A DNA stretch of 64,000 bases from Gnetum montanum (lineage: Eukaryota; Streptophyta; Gnetopsida; Gnetales; Gnetaceae), in contig MNCI01005798.1 of assembly GCA_015680685.1 (NCBI GenBank), positions 762,406 through 826,405 on the forward strand, given 5' to 3'. Positions 11,322-23,892 of the stretch are shown piece by piece. Position 1 is the stretch's first letter, and every line of letters starts with the position of its first letter. The translations under genes and the position numbers were made by a program. The notes under the pieces were generated by a model. That model was given only the letters and a program-made list of their open reading frames with translations. It was not told where the DNA came from and made no database searches.

Positions 11322-12135
11322 TGATGAATGGTGAGGTACCCCTACACTCAACCATACAAATACGAGTGTCTCACTTGTGATATGGTTGAACTCCAAGGAC
11401 TAAGTGCTTACATGCCCTAATGGAACACTTAAGGTTAATCAATTGCTATCTTCCCAAACTTACTTGTATTTTCATGGTTGTATGGTTAAGCAAGCTTGAG
11501 GTATGTGATTTTTATGTCTTTTATCTTTTTAACGCCTATGCTAAGAGGGAAAGGTAAAGAGAACTAATGAAATAACTTTCATTAACTATTCACTAACTAA
11601 TTTCTAATTTTCCTAGCACCAGTATCCATTCCCACTTTCTATACACACCCTGAACTAGTGCAATGCTGCTAGGATTACCAAACACTACTCATTACTGGGT
11701 TACCAAGCGTTACACATGTGCTCAAAGCGATCGAATTGAATGCACTTAACTAAGAGAGCCAAGGGCTCAGAGAGATTAATTATCTAAGAAATAATTTAAA
11801 AATTTTACAATAATTAAATCCTATTTAGCTTAGTCCAGATGCTGCAAGGTTTATCAAAAAGTTCGTCTTGATTGCCACACACAAATGTGTGCTCAGCTAT
11901 TATTTTCTCGAATAAAGATTTGTTCACTTTAAGACTCCTACTATAGGCACATGGAAATTATTTTAACTCTGGAATGGTAAAAATACTATAGTTTGGCTAA
12001 GGATCTAGATCTAGATTATTGAACAAGGGAAAGCCACCTCTTATTTATAGAACTTGTGATGGGCCGCAATATCACGTACGCGATATTGCTGGGGCAGACG
12101 TGATATCGCATACACAATATCACGATGGCTCATCA
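11322..12135 (-). mobile_element. 5' LTR of element C (Athila-like)
   Basis: 814-bp LTR on the minus strand bounded by the 6-bp inverted ends TGATGA...TCATCA. TATAAATA lies at 12049-12042 (minus), and a cluster of ATATC/CACGTACGCG palindromes (12068-12126) lies directly upstream of it. Its PBS-proximal end matches the LTRs at 23893 and 59557 (pattern TGATGARTGGYGAGRTACCCC on the plus strand for the first). Confidence 0.8.
12068..12126. promoter_or_regulatory. CG-rich GATATC palindrome cluster in LTR C
   Basis: Contains ATATCACGTACGCGATATT and CGTGATATCGCATAC, decayed copies of the palindromes seen at 24715-24784 and 47290-47325. Located just upstream of the LTR TATA box. Confidence 0.55.
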
Positions 12136-14289
12136 CATGTCTTCAACCATCTTCTTATGATATAGCATCATTCTGATGACTAGTGTATTAATGATATCCT
12201 AACATTCTTCCCTTCTTATATTCTTTCTTCTCACATTTCTCTTGTAGGTACATCAATTCATCCATTTATTTTCTTCTTAGCAGATTCTCTTTCAACACCT
12301 CAATAGTATCAATCAAGAAGAGAAAATTTTACATTCATCATGTATTAAGACTAAGTGTGGTGATGGAACCAAAATTATTCTTATTTTGGTACTAATGCTA
12401 ACACTAACATCAATGTTGGTGTCAATGTCAACAATGAAAACATGGTTCCCAGTACATCCAAGGCTTATCTTGCCTAGAATTTAACTTATCTCTTAGATTC
12501 TTAGGCTTGTTAGTGATTATTTAACATTGTTTTTGGTACTCTAAAAGGAATTTTTGATAGGTTTAATGATAATATTACTATTCAAGACTTCAAAATTTTC
12601 TATGAATGTTAGTGTTACCATTTTAATCTCATCATCCTTTCAAGTCATCAAGATCAACATTTAGTATTTTTCCCTTGATTTACAAGCTTCTTGAAGTCTC
12701 AAAACATTATCATAACTTATTTTAGCTTTAAATTGGGCATCTTGAAGCATGATCAATTGGTTATAAAATTTGATAAAATGTTTTCTATCTCCTACTAAAG
12801 TTGACATTAAGGCCAACATCAACTTCAACACCCTAGGGATCATCAAAATATCATTCTTGAACTTTCCATTCACCAATCAACCATATCTTCTAGCTTCACA
12901 AGCTCCTTAGTATTGTCTTAGTAGCATTTAACATTAGTTCAAGTATTAAATTAGATCATAAATTCTTGGAACATCTAAATGAGAAAATGTAAGAAATTTT
13001 ATCTAGCTCCCATTGATACTATAATTAGCTTAATGTTAACACTTTTGGGACCCATATTTTACACTTCTTGATTATCAAATCCTACATTTGACCTCATTCC
13101 CTACCTTCACAAGCTTCTTAGCATCATTTAACATCTATTTGAGTGGCACAAGAGGCCTTGGAAGGCTTAAACTATCACTTAGATAAAATTAGTAAATCTT
13201 TTCTAAGTATTGATGTTGTTAACACTAACATCAACATCACCTCTAGTGGAACCTATAGAACTAAAGTCTAAAAATCAAACTTATCAATTTTGAACTCTAT
13301 ATGAACTTCACTTAACTCTATGATTAAATTTGACAACATTAACCCTTTAAATATGGAAGAAAAACCCATCTTTTAAGACTAGTTTCTTGATGTCTAGAGC
13401 ACAAGTCAATATTTCAAGAAATCAAAACTACATGTAGTAGACCACCCAACATCTTCAACATATTCCATGACCACCATAGCTCCTATAAGTTCTAGTACTA
13501 ACACTGATGTAGCATCAGTGATTGTGAAGTAGCATCCATGTCAATAGTAAAAAATTCAAAGTTTTCAACATTTGTGTCAATCTCTAGAGTTATAATTTTT
13601 TAACTCCAACATCAGTAATGGGCCACTTGGACAAAATGATCCTATTTAGCCTCAAATTGATCTTGAACAATTCCTATGACTTCTTCATCCATATCTTTAC
13701 CATACAAAGGTTTAATTTCACTCTCCAAACTCATATGATACTTCCAAATTAGTTTATTATTGTTAGTTTTATCTCACTTACATTTTTACTCCAACACTTA
13801 TATTTTGGCCCTCCTTAGGAGGTAGGCACTTTTTTTTTAGAAAATAAAAAACTTTATTCTTTGGCAAGAAAATATAAATCCTTCCCCCCATAACATAGCT
13901 CATATATTCTAATATTTTATGCTCTTTTATTCATGTTGTATGATTAGATTTTATTCCATTTCTCATAGTGCATGCCATAGCTTATTTTTCAGCATTACCT
14001 ACTTAGTTATTTTTTTAGCAATCAATACTTACCCACTTTCAACATTAAAACCCAATGTTTTAATATTCTCCTATCATTCTTGGTTCATGATCAATAAGGT
14101 TAACTTCACATTTTATTGGATATTTTTACCCTATCATGTCATTATCATTTGGTTAAGTGAAGGTTATATCAAATTGAAGAGCACTTGTGGCCATGTGATA
14201 AATATTTCAACACTTATCTCATAGAGGTGTAATTGTGGATGTGTAAAGAACATTTTTGTAATAACACTTGCAACACCTATTTCAAATTC
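12136..14289 (-). pseudogene. Decayed region with possible minus-strand coding remnant (12660-13745)
   Basis: Most of this stretch is AT-rich with no recognisable domain. On the minus strand, 13745-13390 reads as a coherent acidic protein in one frame broken by TAG, TGA and TAA (blocks LESEIKPLYGKDMDEEVIGI and ITLEIDTNVENFEFF), and 12876-12661 is an open, lysine-rich 71-codon stretch. These could be a relic of another element, perhaps an antisense gene of the B/F kind, but I find no motif to prove it. 12136-12660 and 13746-14289 show nothing I can name. Confidence 0.25.
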
Positions 14290-15445
14290 TATTATCATGA
14301 TAGCTATTCAAATGTCTATAGGAACTAGTTCAAGGGAAATGATAGTAGCAAAGTACAACAAAGTGCTAGATAGACTCATGGAAACTAGACCAATGATTCT
14401 AGATGTATGTAGCATTTCAAATGATGTTACATCTACCTAATATGACTTAATTGAGATAAGGGATAAGCTTCTAGTTACAAAGATCCAAATTTAAGAGGCT
14501 ATAATACTAAGCCAATAGCTAGTAGTTGAAGTTGCATAACGTAGAGCCTATTTATCCCATCTTGTCATTCTTTTACCTAGCTTAATAAGAGATGAGATAT
14601 TTAAAAAATTTAAGTCTAAATAAAAAAAATGTTAAGAAAAAAGCATAGAATCACCTAGGATGCAACTTTATTAGATGCAATGTTGAATGGAGTAAACACG
14701 AATCTTGCCTAGGTTCACTAAGAAAATAAGGACTTGGCCAAAATGAGCAAAAGATTGCTTAAGGTAGAAAAGTAAGAGGAAAAACTATAAGAATACCTTA
14801 AGAACCAATAATGACATCTAGAAAAAGGAAATATGGATGTGCATAAATTAGTATTACATTAGTGATCAAAATCACTACTTTGAAAAATGAGTCCCTAAAG
14901 CACAAGAAACTTAAGAATAATTATAGGAATGAGGTTGGCATGTAAAAGAAGATAAATGAAAAAAAATTGATTAAGCAAAACAAAGATGAATGAACCCTTC
15001 AAGTAACTCCAAGGTGATGTCTTGTAACGCATCTTTGATGGAATAAATACCTACAACAAAGTCAAATTTTCATNAATTCTTAACATGATATTTAAGGATT
15101 AATAAATAATTTTTGAGAACCTAACTAAGAAAATAAATGACTACCAAGAGCTAAAGAATACTTAAGGGAATTCAATATTGAACTCAAAATATTTGCTACC
15201 TCATTCATCAATTCTTATGAGATGTTTCCTACTTTTCCTTACTCTTGGAATATGTCCACAATAATAGCTCTAGGTAAAGTAGCCTAGACAATAAATGATT
15301 TCAGGACTAAAGAAGAAACTATGGGGATCCTAATTAATGTATTTTAGCTAAATTCAATAGCAATAGTAGCAATATGATAGTCTCAACCCACACCAAGTCA
15401 TGAGGAGCCATCGTAGGAGCTACAAAAGCCACCACTTCTTAGTAC
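14290..15445 (+). pseudogene. Element I: decayed coiled-coil gene (F-like)
   Basis: In one plus-strand frame from about 14320 to 14650 the sequence reads as a helix-rich, charged protein (blocks REMIVAKYNKVLDRLMETRP, YDLIEIRDKLLVTKIQI, RRAYLSHLVILLPSLIRDEI) interrupted by stops that mostly sit where glutamine would fit. A second helical stretch follows (NTNLAQVH, KDLAKMSKRLLKVEK). Near 15400 a tail with an HEEPS-like block and a stop resembles the end of the F gene. About 200 bp later comes a PPT and an LTR, the same arrangement as in F and J. Domain identity is unknown; the relation to F rests on layout and composition. Confidence 0.4.
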
Positions 15446-15650
15446 CACTTGAGGCATATTCCTTGGTTGATCTTGTATACATATCTACATAAGTCAATTT
15501 TTGTATCCAAATTTTTTCAAGTCAAGTTATAAACACTCAAATATATTTTATCACATAGCACTCAAGTTAGTCAATCAATGTAGTACTTCTATAATTTTAT
15601 AAATAACTCAATTCCAATTTTGTCAATTCAAAGAGAAGTTTACAATCACT

Positions 15651-15660
15651 TATGGGGGTA
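15651..15660 (+). other. Polypurine tract before LTR L
   Basis: TATGGGGGTA directly followed by TGATAAAAG. Element F has GTGGGGGTA followed by TGATGAG on the minus strand at 24820-24806. Confidence 0.6.
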
Positions 15661-16484
15661 TGATAAAAGTTGATTTAATTAGTCATGTTAACACATCATT
15701 GTCAATGCATCAATGTTGATGAATGCAATGCTTCATCAACATATTAGCATTAAAGCAAGATTAATAAACATTTATATAAATATGCATACAAATCACATTT
15801 ATAGTAATGTTGATTATTGTTTAAGCAAAACTCTTGCAATTTGTTTCTATAGTCTTAACAAATAAGTAGTAAGTGCTTATAGTATGAATCTGAGTCAATT
15901 GTATGGCATTTTATTCAAGTTGATTATACCTTGACATAAGTCATGAATAACAATAAGATCAATATTGATTCCAATTCATTGTAATAATTTGACTTAGAAT
16001 AGAATTTACTTTTAATATAATTTTTTTTCCATGTGATTAGTTTAATATTTACTTTGTCCTCATACATGGAATCTAATCAAATGAGTGCAACCTATTTCGA
16101 GCATAAACACATATTTACTTGGTAATTCTAATAGTACTATTACATGGTTTTCCCAGTAGCATAACACTTGGTAATTCTAGCAGTGGACACGTAAGTTTAG
16201 AACATGTATGATAAGCTTCAAATGAATGTTCATTGCCTGTAGGCTAAACTAGATTTCTTTCTTGCACTTAGGTTACCTAGTTATAATTTTAATATTCTAA
16301 TATTTTAAAATAATAGTATTTTCATGATGTGCCTTAGTCACACTTAACTATAAAATTTAAGTGCACATAAGTGTGATTGAGAAAACTAGTTTCAGTCCAT
16401 AGAATTCAACCCCATTACATATGAATGCTTATGATTTGTATGGTTGAGGTTGAGGTACACTCTACTAGTCTACTTTGCTACTCA
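15661..16484 (+). mobile_element. LTR L (3' LTR of element I)
   Basis: About 824 bp, TGATAA... to ...ACTCA, the size of the other TGATGA-type LTRs (814, 855 and 919 bp). It has TATATAAATA at about 15773-15782, and its second half shares with LTR D the order CACTTGGTAAT, CACTTAAC, GAATTC.ACC and a GGTTGAG-type end. A PPT precedes it, so it is best read as a 3' LTR; the bases after it match the Asp-type PBS only weakly (8 of 16). Confidence 0.5.
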
Positions 16485-16559
16485 TTGATGGAGTATTAGG
16501 AGGTGTCCACACTACCTCTTCTTCTTCTTACACATACACAAAATGAAATTTTCATCATC

Positions 16560-18065
16560 AACCTTGACATTAATGGTCACTTTTACTACCAAGGTTCTTT
16601 GAATATATACATGATATGCCTTGATAGTAGAGAAGTAGCTAAGAAATTACCCTTCATCAACCTTAGCATCAAAATTTCTTAACTAATCCTTTTAATTTAA
16701 TATAAAATTTTTTAGACCAAAATGATGAAAATAATCGACTCTATGTTTCTTACCAAACCATAATTCATTAGGGATTTTGGTTATGAATCTTCTTACTAAA
16801 AATTGATTTGCAACATAACATGTAGTATTAACAACCTCACCGTAGAATCTGTATAATACATTGTATCTATTTAACATGGTTCTTGTCATTTTATTTAGTT
16901 ATTTATTCTTCCTTTCTATCACACCATTTTATTAACGAGTCCTTGCTAAAGAGAATTGATGATAAATTCCAAAGGCTTTGTAAAATTCTTTGAACTTTGC
17001 ATTCCTGAATTCTTCTCCATTATTACTACTAAGAGTCTTGATAATGGATCCCTTCTCATTCTACACTCTTAAGCACAACTTGAAGAAATATTCAAAAATG
17101 TCATCTTTATCAGAAAGAAAAATAACCCAAGCATACTAGTAGTAATTATCAATTATTAAGTTACATTTTTTTCTCAAATACCTAAAGTTTGATAGGGTCC
17201 TACAACATCAAGATGTCAAAGATCTAATAGACAAGAGGTTGAAATGTGGTTTTTCTTACCAAACCTTACCATGGTCATTTTTCAGTTTTGGTAAATATCA
17301 TAAATTTAAATATCAAAGTAATTAAGCTAAGGGAGGTCTCTCACCATATTAATTTTGATAAGTTTGCATAGGATATCCACATTGATATGTCCATTTTATG
17401 GTATCACAACCTTGCTTCCCTTATTTAACTACCAGGATACTTTGTACTAATGTTAGTAATTTCTGATAATGAAGTAATATATACATTATTATTATGATGT
17501 CCTTTAACAAGGATTTTTCCCATTTTAGTATCTTTAATAATGCATGTATATTTTTTAAAAATGACTTTATAATCTTCATTAAAAAGTTGAATAAAATTTA
17601 AGAGATTATATTCCAAGCATTTAATATATAAGACATTCCTAACCTAGGCAAGAGTACCTCCATTGATGGTATCAATACTTTTGATAGTAGCTTTTATATT
17701 GTTTCCAAAAGTGATAGTTTCTTCATCTTCATCACTGAGTGCAATGATCTAAGTCTTATTTTCAATCATGTCTTTGAAGCATCCATTGTTAATATACTAG
17801 GTTGATTCTTTAACTACATATAAAGCAAATTTTACAAGTAGGATTGACTGAGATCTCCTTGTTTTCATAATCCAATAAGAGAAACATTCTTCAGGATTTC
17901 TTGAGTTCCTATCATTAACATGCAATGCATTAAACTCAAAGGATAGTGAATGCTTTTGCATTCTTCTCTTTTCAATGACATTGTTAGTGTCATTTGGATA
18001 TAGTAATATTATACTTGACATTGCCATTCTTACCATGTTTTTGGATTATTAATTCAAAAATGGTC
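16560..18065 (-). pseudogene. Element K: Ty1/copia gag-pre-integrase and integrase
   Basis: Minus-strand copia polyprotein remnant. From 17760 downwards: NNGCFKDM (relic of the D-S-G-C-x-x-H-M protease motif), DEDEETITFGNN, VLYIKCLEYNLLNFIQL and YKVIFKKYTCIIKD (the gag-pre-integrase NLLSISQL...KVIF pattern), then GHINVDILCKLIKINMVRDL of the integrase zinc domain. Integrase core traces continue to 16692-16889, where an open block reads ARTML-like RTMLNRYNVLYRFYGEVVNT and ITKIPNELWFGKKHRVDYFH, the standard copia integrase C-terminal wording. RT is not seen. The gene is broken by many stops. The zinc-knuckle/gag part near 17800-18036 is only loosely recognisable. Confidence 0.8.
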
Positions 18066-18069
18066 ACTA

Positions 18070-18082
18070 GGCTTTGATACCA
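18070..18082 (-). other. Primer binding site of copia element K
   Basis: Minus strand reads TGGTATCAAAGCC, one change from the initiator-Met tRNA box TGGTATCAGAGCC, two bases inside the LTR end. Confidence 0.7.
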
Positions 18083-18084
18083 AT

Positions 18085-18192
18085 TGTGGATCATTAAACT
18101 CAAAAGAGAGGTTAAATAAGTTACATATAGGCTTCACATATAAAGTGAATATAAAAATTAGACTAAAACAGATGGTAGCTTAAAGCTAATCA
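18085..18192 (-). mobile_element. Partial 5' LTR of copia element K
   Basis: Begins (plus strand) TGTGGATCATTAAACTC next to the PBS and is cut after 108 bp by the J-type LTR at 18193. The rest was not found after 56102. Confidence 0.5.
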
Positions 18193-19449
18193 TGAGTCAT
18201 CTAGTGACATTTTATATGTCAACTATAAGCCCTGAACTTAGGAAGTATCATGTACACCCTATGTTTATAGTCTTAGCACATGCAGTTGGGATTCATGTCT
18301 TTCATAGATGCATCCTAGCTTTCTATATCATACTTTTGAGTTTTGTTCATGATTTAAATCACTTAGAATGTTTCCAAATTTATTCAAGCATCATAAAGGC
18401 CTTACAACATGTCTCTTTGGATTCTAGCTTTCACTTGAGGCTAGAAATATGGTGTTGAAGGCAAGGAGGATGTGCTAACACTCCTACATTAGTATGCCCT
18501 TGCATCAACATAAGGGTGTTGACACACACCCTTTGTGACCTTAATTACCTCCTTTAGTCTAAGTTGTGATCTAGAATTGCTAGGCTATATTGACCAACGT
18601 TCATTAACCCCTGAGCATTTACAAACCTTAACTATTATATGGAAAAAAAATAATAAATACCTAGGTTAAGCTCTCATTTGATATCCTATTCATTTCATAT
18701 TTTCTTAGACTTTTGGCATCTATTTTTGAGTTTTAATATCTTTATTTCCCTCCATTTTTGTTTTAATTTTGAGTTGTTTTCACAAGTGTAGCTAAACTCT
18801 ATTAGAGTATTAACTTGTTTACATAGCCTAGAACCATTTGATCAATGTAGAGTCTAGTATTATGCATAATGAATAAATTTCATGATTTCCCTATGATTTA
18901 TGACTTGAATGTCTTAGACTATAAAAATACTAAAAGTACAAGCCTCACACTTATCATACATATTAATTAATTAACTTGCATGTTCATTGAGCTGTGATGA
19001 TTCATCCTTTTATGAGGAGGTCATAACTATACCATATGATGTTGGTCCATCGAGGTTATGACTAAGAGCCATTTTATGCTTTCTATATCAAGTTTTTTAC
19101 CTATCCCTTAAGGGATTACAACTCATGAGTGTGTGCATATGTGAGCATTACCACTTTTCCCAAGAGAAAATGCAATACATATGTGTTATTTATTATTTTA
19201 TTATTTTCTTTATAAAATACATAAAACTATAAAATATAAAATTATAAATATTCTCTCCTCTCTAAACATGAAAAAATAGGCTTTTGATGTATAATATGTA
19301 TTATAATATCTTTTATAGTTATTGAATTCAACAACGTACACAATTATTTTTGGCAATCCACTTAATATCAACTTCAAAGTTAGTGATTGAATTGCACTAT
19401 GTTCCATATGATATTATTCCATTAGTCACAGCCAATGGGACCCTTATCA
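18193..19449 (+). mobile_element. LTR of element J type (upstream copy)
   Basis: 1,257 bp, TGAGTCATCTAGTG... to ...CTTATCA. It is homologous along its length to 54862-56102; shared blocks include CATGTACACCCTAT, TTATCATACATATTAATTAATTA and ATGACTAAGAGCCATTTTAT. It is followed at 19451 by TGGCATCATTTC, a poor initiator-Met-like PBS, which makes it a 5' LTR in plus orientation. Confidence 0.75.
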
Positions 19450-20799
19450 TTGGCATCATTTCTAGAAAAGACATTGGTGAATTTCCTAGAAATATTTTTC
19501 TATTCTTAGTTTACTATTTTTAAAATTAGAGCATATTTCTCCTTTAGGATTGTGTGTAGTTTACTATCCTAAGAAAAATAATAGAAAATAATCAAAGCTC
19601 ACCAATGATATCTTGCAAAGCAAATAAGACAAAGAGAATGAGGATCCAAGTTGCATTCAAACATTTCAATGATACCTTTCTATCATTGGTTGTATTGACA
19701 TATTTCAAAGATAAGCAATGAAGATGGTGTGATGCTCATGAATGGTTCTTAAGGAAACTAATTGAAGTTATAAAACATGATGTTAAAGAGACCCTTATCA
19801 ATATTGAATATGATCAAGCATTTATGTGGCATCAGAGCTAGTATACAATGAATGTGAGTCCCATTGATGATAGTAGCTTTGAGATCAATTGGTTGAGGAG
19901 GAAGTATGTCATAGCATTCCATATAACCATTAAAAGAAGGGGGATGATGAGGTTGACAAGAAAGAAAAAGGCCCAATTTACCATGAAGATCCATGATTAA
20001 GTACAACTTACTGAAGTGTAACCAAAACCCATGATGTAGATCTACTCTCCAAGTTCAATCATGTACACTTATTTATAAAATATATTAATAAGAATGTTTC
20101 ACTATTTAAATGGGATAATTATCATGAACTTAATGAATCTATTAACATTTCACAAGAACATGTTTATGATATTCGTATCAACTGTATTAACATAGCTCAT
20201 GTTCCCACTTATAAAGGGCATACCAATGATGAACCTTAGCTACACATGTGGGCATTTTATAATTCTTGCTACCTTCAAGGAATTTTTAGTGACTAGTAGA
20301 AGTTCTGGTTATTTTCCCACACCTTCATTAACCATGTAGAAACCTAGTATAAATCCTTGCCTTCTAAATTAATTTATTAGTTGAAAAACATGGTTAAAGT
20401 CTTCTACACCAAATTTCAAACCTATGTCTACATTTCTAACATCTGAAAGGAGATGATCAATGGAGATAAGGAGACTATAAATCTTTAAAAATTTCCATGG
20501 AACCATACATGAAAACTTCTCATCACTATCTAAACCATAGTTTTAACTAAAAAGAATAATTTATGCACATCATGAAATGTCTTCAATAGGAGATAAGGAA
20601 ACATGAAGATATATATGTGGGGGGACAAGTACACAAAAAGTCCATGGTCCAAATCAAATCACTCCTACATACCATTACAAGAATGAAAGGTGAACTGAAA
20701 AAGAAAAAATTAGCCAATAAGTACAATAGTAATCTTGCATGTTGAAGGGGGGTAACAACATCAAAGGTACAGTTGAACATCCCATCATAGTTGAGGCCT
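19450..20799 (+). other. AT-rich decayed stretch after the J-type LTR
   Basis: A possible PBS sits at 19451-19462. Beyond it no domain can be recognised; isolated open stretches are short. It may hold the leader of J and the start of element E's gag. Confidence 0.3.
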
Positions 20800-21960
20800 T
20801 AGTATAAGACTAAGTTTAAACTAAGAAGGCCTTGATGAACTTCATCCATAAGGTGGACTAGGTTTGAGATATGATGGATGAAAAAATGATCATTAGGCTT
20901 AGGAACATTGGGGAAAGGTAGTTTAAGGTGTGATGAAAGCTATTGCATCATCCAAACATAAATAGAAGCATGATGGAAAGGGTAAGGATAAGCTCTCATA
21001 ATCCATGAGCATCAAAGAAGATCCAGATGAGACTTCTTCATCTTCCAATGATGAGAGTACTTATCAATACTTCACAAATCCTCATGAATTAGAATGTTGT
21101 TTAGTAATGGCTTACATGATTGGAAAAATGAGGCAAGTTTGGATGCCTTTGTTCCTAAGTTTGTCCAAAGGTAAATAGGAAGGACTTCTTACCCTAGTAG
21201 ATCATACTATTTTGGAGGTTCATATGTGTAGTGCATATAGTAGTATTAATAGTGGCAAACTTTAAAGCCTTGGAATGATACTTCATGGAATCTTCCTACT
21301 CCAATGCAATTACAAATGATTCTTTCCATCAATCCTTAATTTTAGGATGTCCAATTAGATATCTATTAGATGCCTCACATCACTTCACAACAATACATGC
21401 TAACATCAAGTTTTCATACTCAGTAGGCTTCTTAACAAACATAACTTCAATAACTTCTACTTCCTACCTCAATGTAGGGTGGGATTCCTAGTCAACCACA
21501 ATCAAGGCTAGCCAAATTTTATATTATTAACTACTATGTTGATCCTACTTGCATGTAGGCTACTCAACAATGTTATTAAATACCTATTAATTTAATTGTA
21601 GGTGAAAGTTCAAAGTCCCATGGCCAAAAATTCTACTACAATCATAGACATGTACACTATGGGTTAGGATCCACATCATCCTCTTCTTCCTATGGAGAGG
21701 ATAACATCACAAGAAATATGAGGAGCCACATTCAAGAAATCCCAATTCCATTCCCTAAACATTACCAAAGAACATCATCTACTTGAGGAAAAAATTCTTT
21801 AACAATGTATAGTAAGCCAAATAAGATGGCACCTAATGATAGTCATGTCATTACAATTTCCATGTTCAACGAAGCTATGTAGGTAATCAAAGAAGGACAT
21901 CTTCTCAAAAAGATATCAAATCTTGGTAGTCGCATGGTCAAAATTCAAGTTGATGAAAAG
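20800..21960 (+). pseudogene. Element E gag C-terminal remnant (Athila-like)
   Basis: Plus strand. Block MMDEKMIIRLRNIGER near 20870-20930 parallels the S-L-D-E-K-F-Q-T-T-L-K helix of element D. After it come GKGKDKLS, acidic residues and YQYFTNPHELECCLVMAYM, a relic of the Y-D-I-C-H-Y-E-H-P-x-x-C-C zinc cluster. The following proline/serine linker region (21180-21960) is too decayed to follow. Confidence 0.5.
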
Positions 21961-22900
21961 GATCATTAGTTATCTCTCTATAACTTTGGATGAAGAATTA
22001 ATATCACTTTAATGTAGCAATAGCTTGAGTGGGTGCTCCCTCCTCTCAAAACAAGTAATATTTACTTAGAGATGACAAATAAATCCTATATGTGCCCTAT
22101 GGGATAGATGAATGATGAATGGCATCATGACAACCATAGTGGGTTGGTCATATCTAGCTAATTTCTTGGTGACCAACTTAGAAACCAAGGTGGAATATAG
22201 CTTTTCTATCATTATGGAAAGAGCCTTCTTAAGCATCATTGATTCTAGGCTCATCTTCCAAGTCCTTCACCTCAAAATTAGTAGGAAGCATCACACTGAA
22301 AGAATGCATTATGAGCTAATATCTTGTAATCCTTCCTAGTCATGTGGCAATCATGGTTCTAACTATTATATTAGTTAATGTCTTTTTAAAATAAAAAATA
22401 TCAATTACCTTGAATAATTTCTAGTCCATGAAGTCACCAAAAATATATTAGAAGGTTCAATCAACTCTCTTGTCTTATCTAATGTCAAATCCTTTAATTT
22501 GAAGAAGGGGAATACATTATACATTGTTGCAATAGTGTAATATGTTCCTAAATTGTAAGGTACATTCAACATGTCTCAAAATGTCCCTACACCACTACTA
22601 GAGCTCAAGTCACTTTTAAAAGACTTGGAATATATGTTCTCACTAATGATCATCCTGTCATCATTAACTCCACTTTAATGATTATCTAGAAAAATAAACC
22701 CAAAAAGGTAGTTATTAAATGGAGAAATTCCTTTTTTTGATCGAATTATAAACCCATAGGAATTTACTTATCTATCTATTAGCATTACATATATATGAAC
22801 TTGAGCATTAGGCCTCAATGGCTACTACAATAGAGACTAAATCCTCATATGTGGGATGCAGTGAAAATTGAGATTTATCTCTTGCAATTAAATTTCATTA
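21960..22900 (+). pseudogene. Element E protease remnant
   Basis: Near 22040 the frame reads PPLKTSNIYLEMTN, matching NLPPLKKSNIYLE of element D. An open stretch at 22112-22339 carries IMTTIVGWSYLANFLV and FSIIMERAFLSIIDSRL, the C-terminal half of the same retropepsin as in element C (8400-8146). The catalytic aspartate region is lost. 22340-22900 is a pre-RT linker without clear motifs. Confidence 0.65.
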
Positions 22901-23892
22901 AATCCATTTTTGACAATAAATTGATTAGTAAAAATATGGTTATACCAAAGAAAAAATGAATGGCAAGTTTTATTAACTACAAGTTGCTAAATACTATTAC
23001 ATTTAAGGACCATTTCTCATTATCATCTATGGACTAGGTCTTGAACAACATCTCTAACCACAAGTACTATAGCTTCCTCCATGGGTACTTTTGTTATAAT
23101 CAAATTAACATCATACTAGATGATTAGGATAAGAATACCTTCATCTATCCATGGGGTACCTTTGCTTTCAAGTGCACGTCCTTCAGGTTGGGTAATGCAC
23201 CAGCCACATTTTAAAGACTAGTAATATCAGTAGTCTAGGATTACATAGGTAAGAGTGTCAAAGTCCTCATGAATAACATTTTCACATATGAAAATATATT
23301 CAAGGAATTCTTGGACCAACTTCAAGCTATTTTGTGCTATTACTACTAGGTGAATTTAAAGTTAGATTAGAAGAAAAACTAGTTAATGGTAACTAGGACA
23401 CTATTCTTGACCACAAAGTTTGTAAGAAGAAAATCAAAGTTAATCCTAAAAGATCTACATCATTGAGTACATGACATAAATCCCTAAGATAGTTAAAGAG
23501 TTGTGATCTTTCCTTGACCATACGAACTATTACTAAAAATTTATTAAAGATTATTATAGTATAGATAGATCATTATTTGAGTAGCAAAAAATGTTTCATT
23601 ATTGTGAAATAAGAAATGTAAAAACATCTTTTTATATCTAAAGAAAATATTAACACAAACCCCTATGTTTCAAAGTCCTAACTAGACTCAATCCTTTCAC
23701 ATAATGATAGATTCTTCTAATTTTAAATTGGATGTAATCTTGATGCAATTTGATGAAAAAAGATACCCTATTACATACACTGTGCTAGGTAGCTCACAGT
23801 AGAGCCATAGTTGAATTACACCACCACTGAAAAGGACCTTATGATCATTATTTTTTTTACTCCAAAAATTTGGACATTATGTTCTAGGATGT
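22900..23892 (+). pseudogene. Element E reverse transcriptase and RNase H, truncated
   Basis: Plus-strand Athila-like pol. Blocks in order: NTITFKDHFSLSSMD, YYSFLHGYFCYNQINI, YPWGTFAFKCTSFRLGNAPATF, then VLMNNIFTYENIFKEFLDQL, where the catalytic FMDD has become LMNN. RNase H traces follow (FHIMIDSSNFKLDVILMQF, YPITYTVLG, KRTL.SLFFLLQKFGHYVLG). The frame ends exactly where the minus-strand LTR of element F begins at 23893. Many stops. Confidence 0.75.
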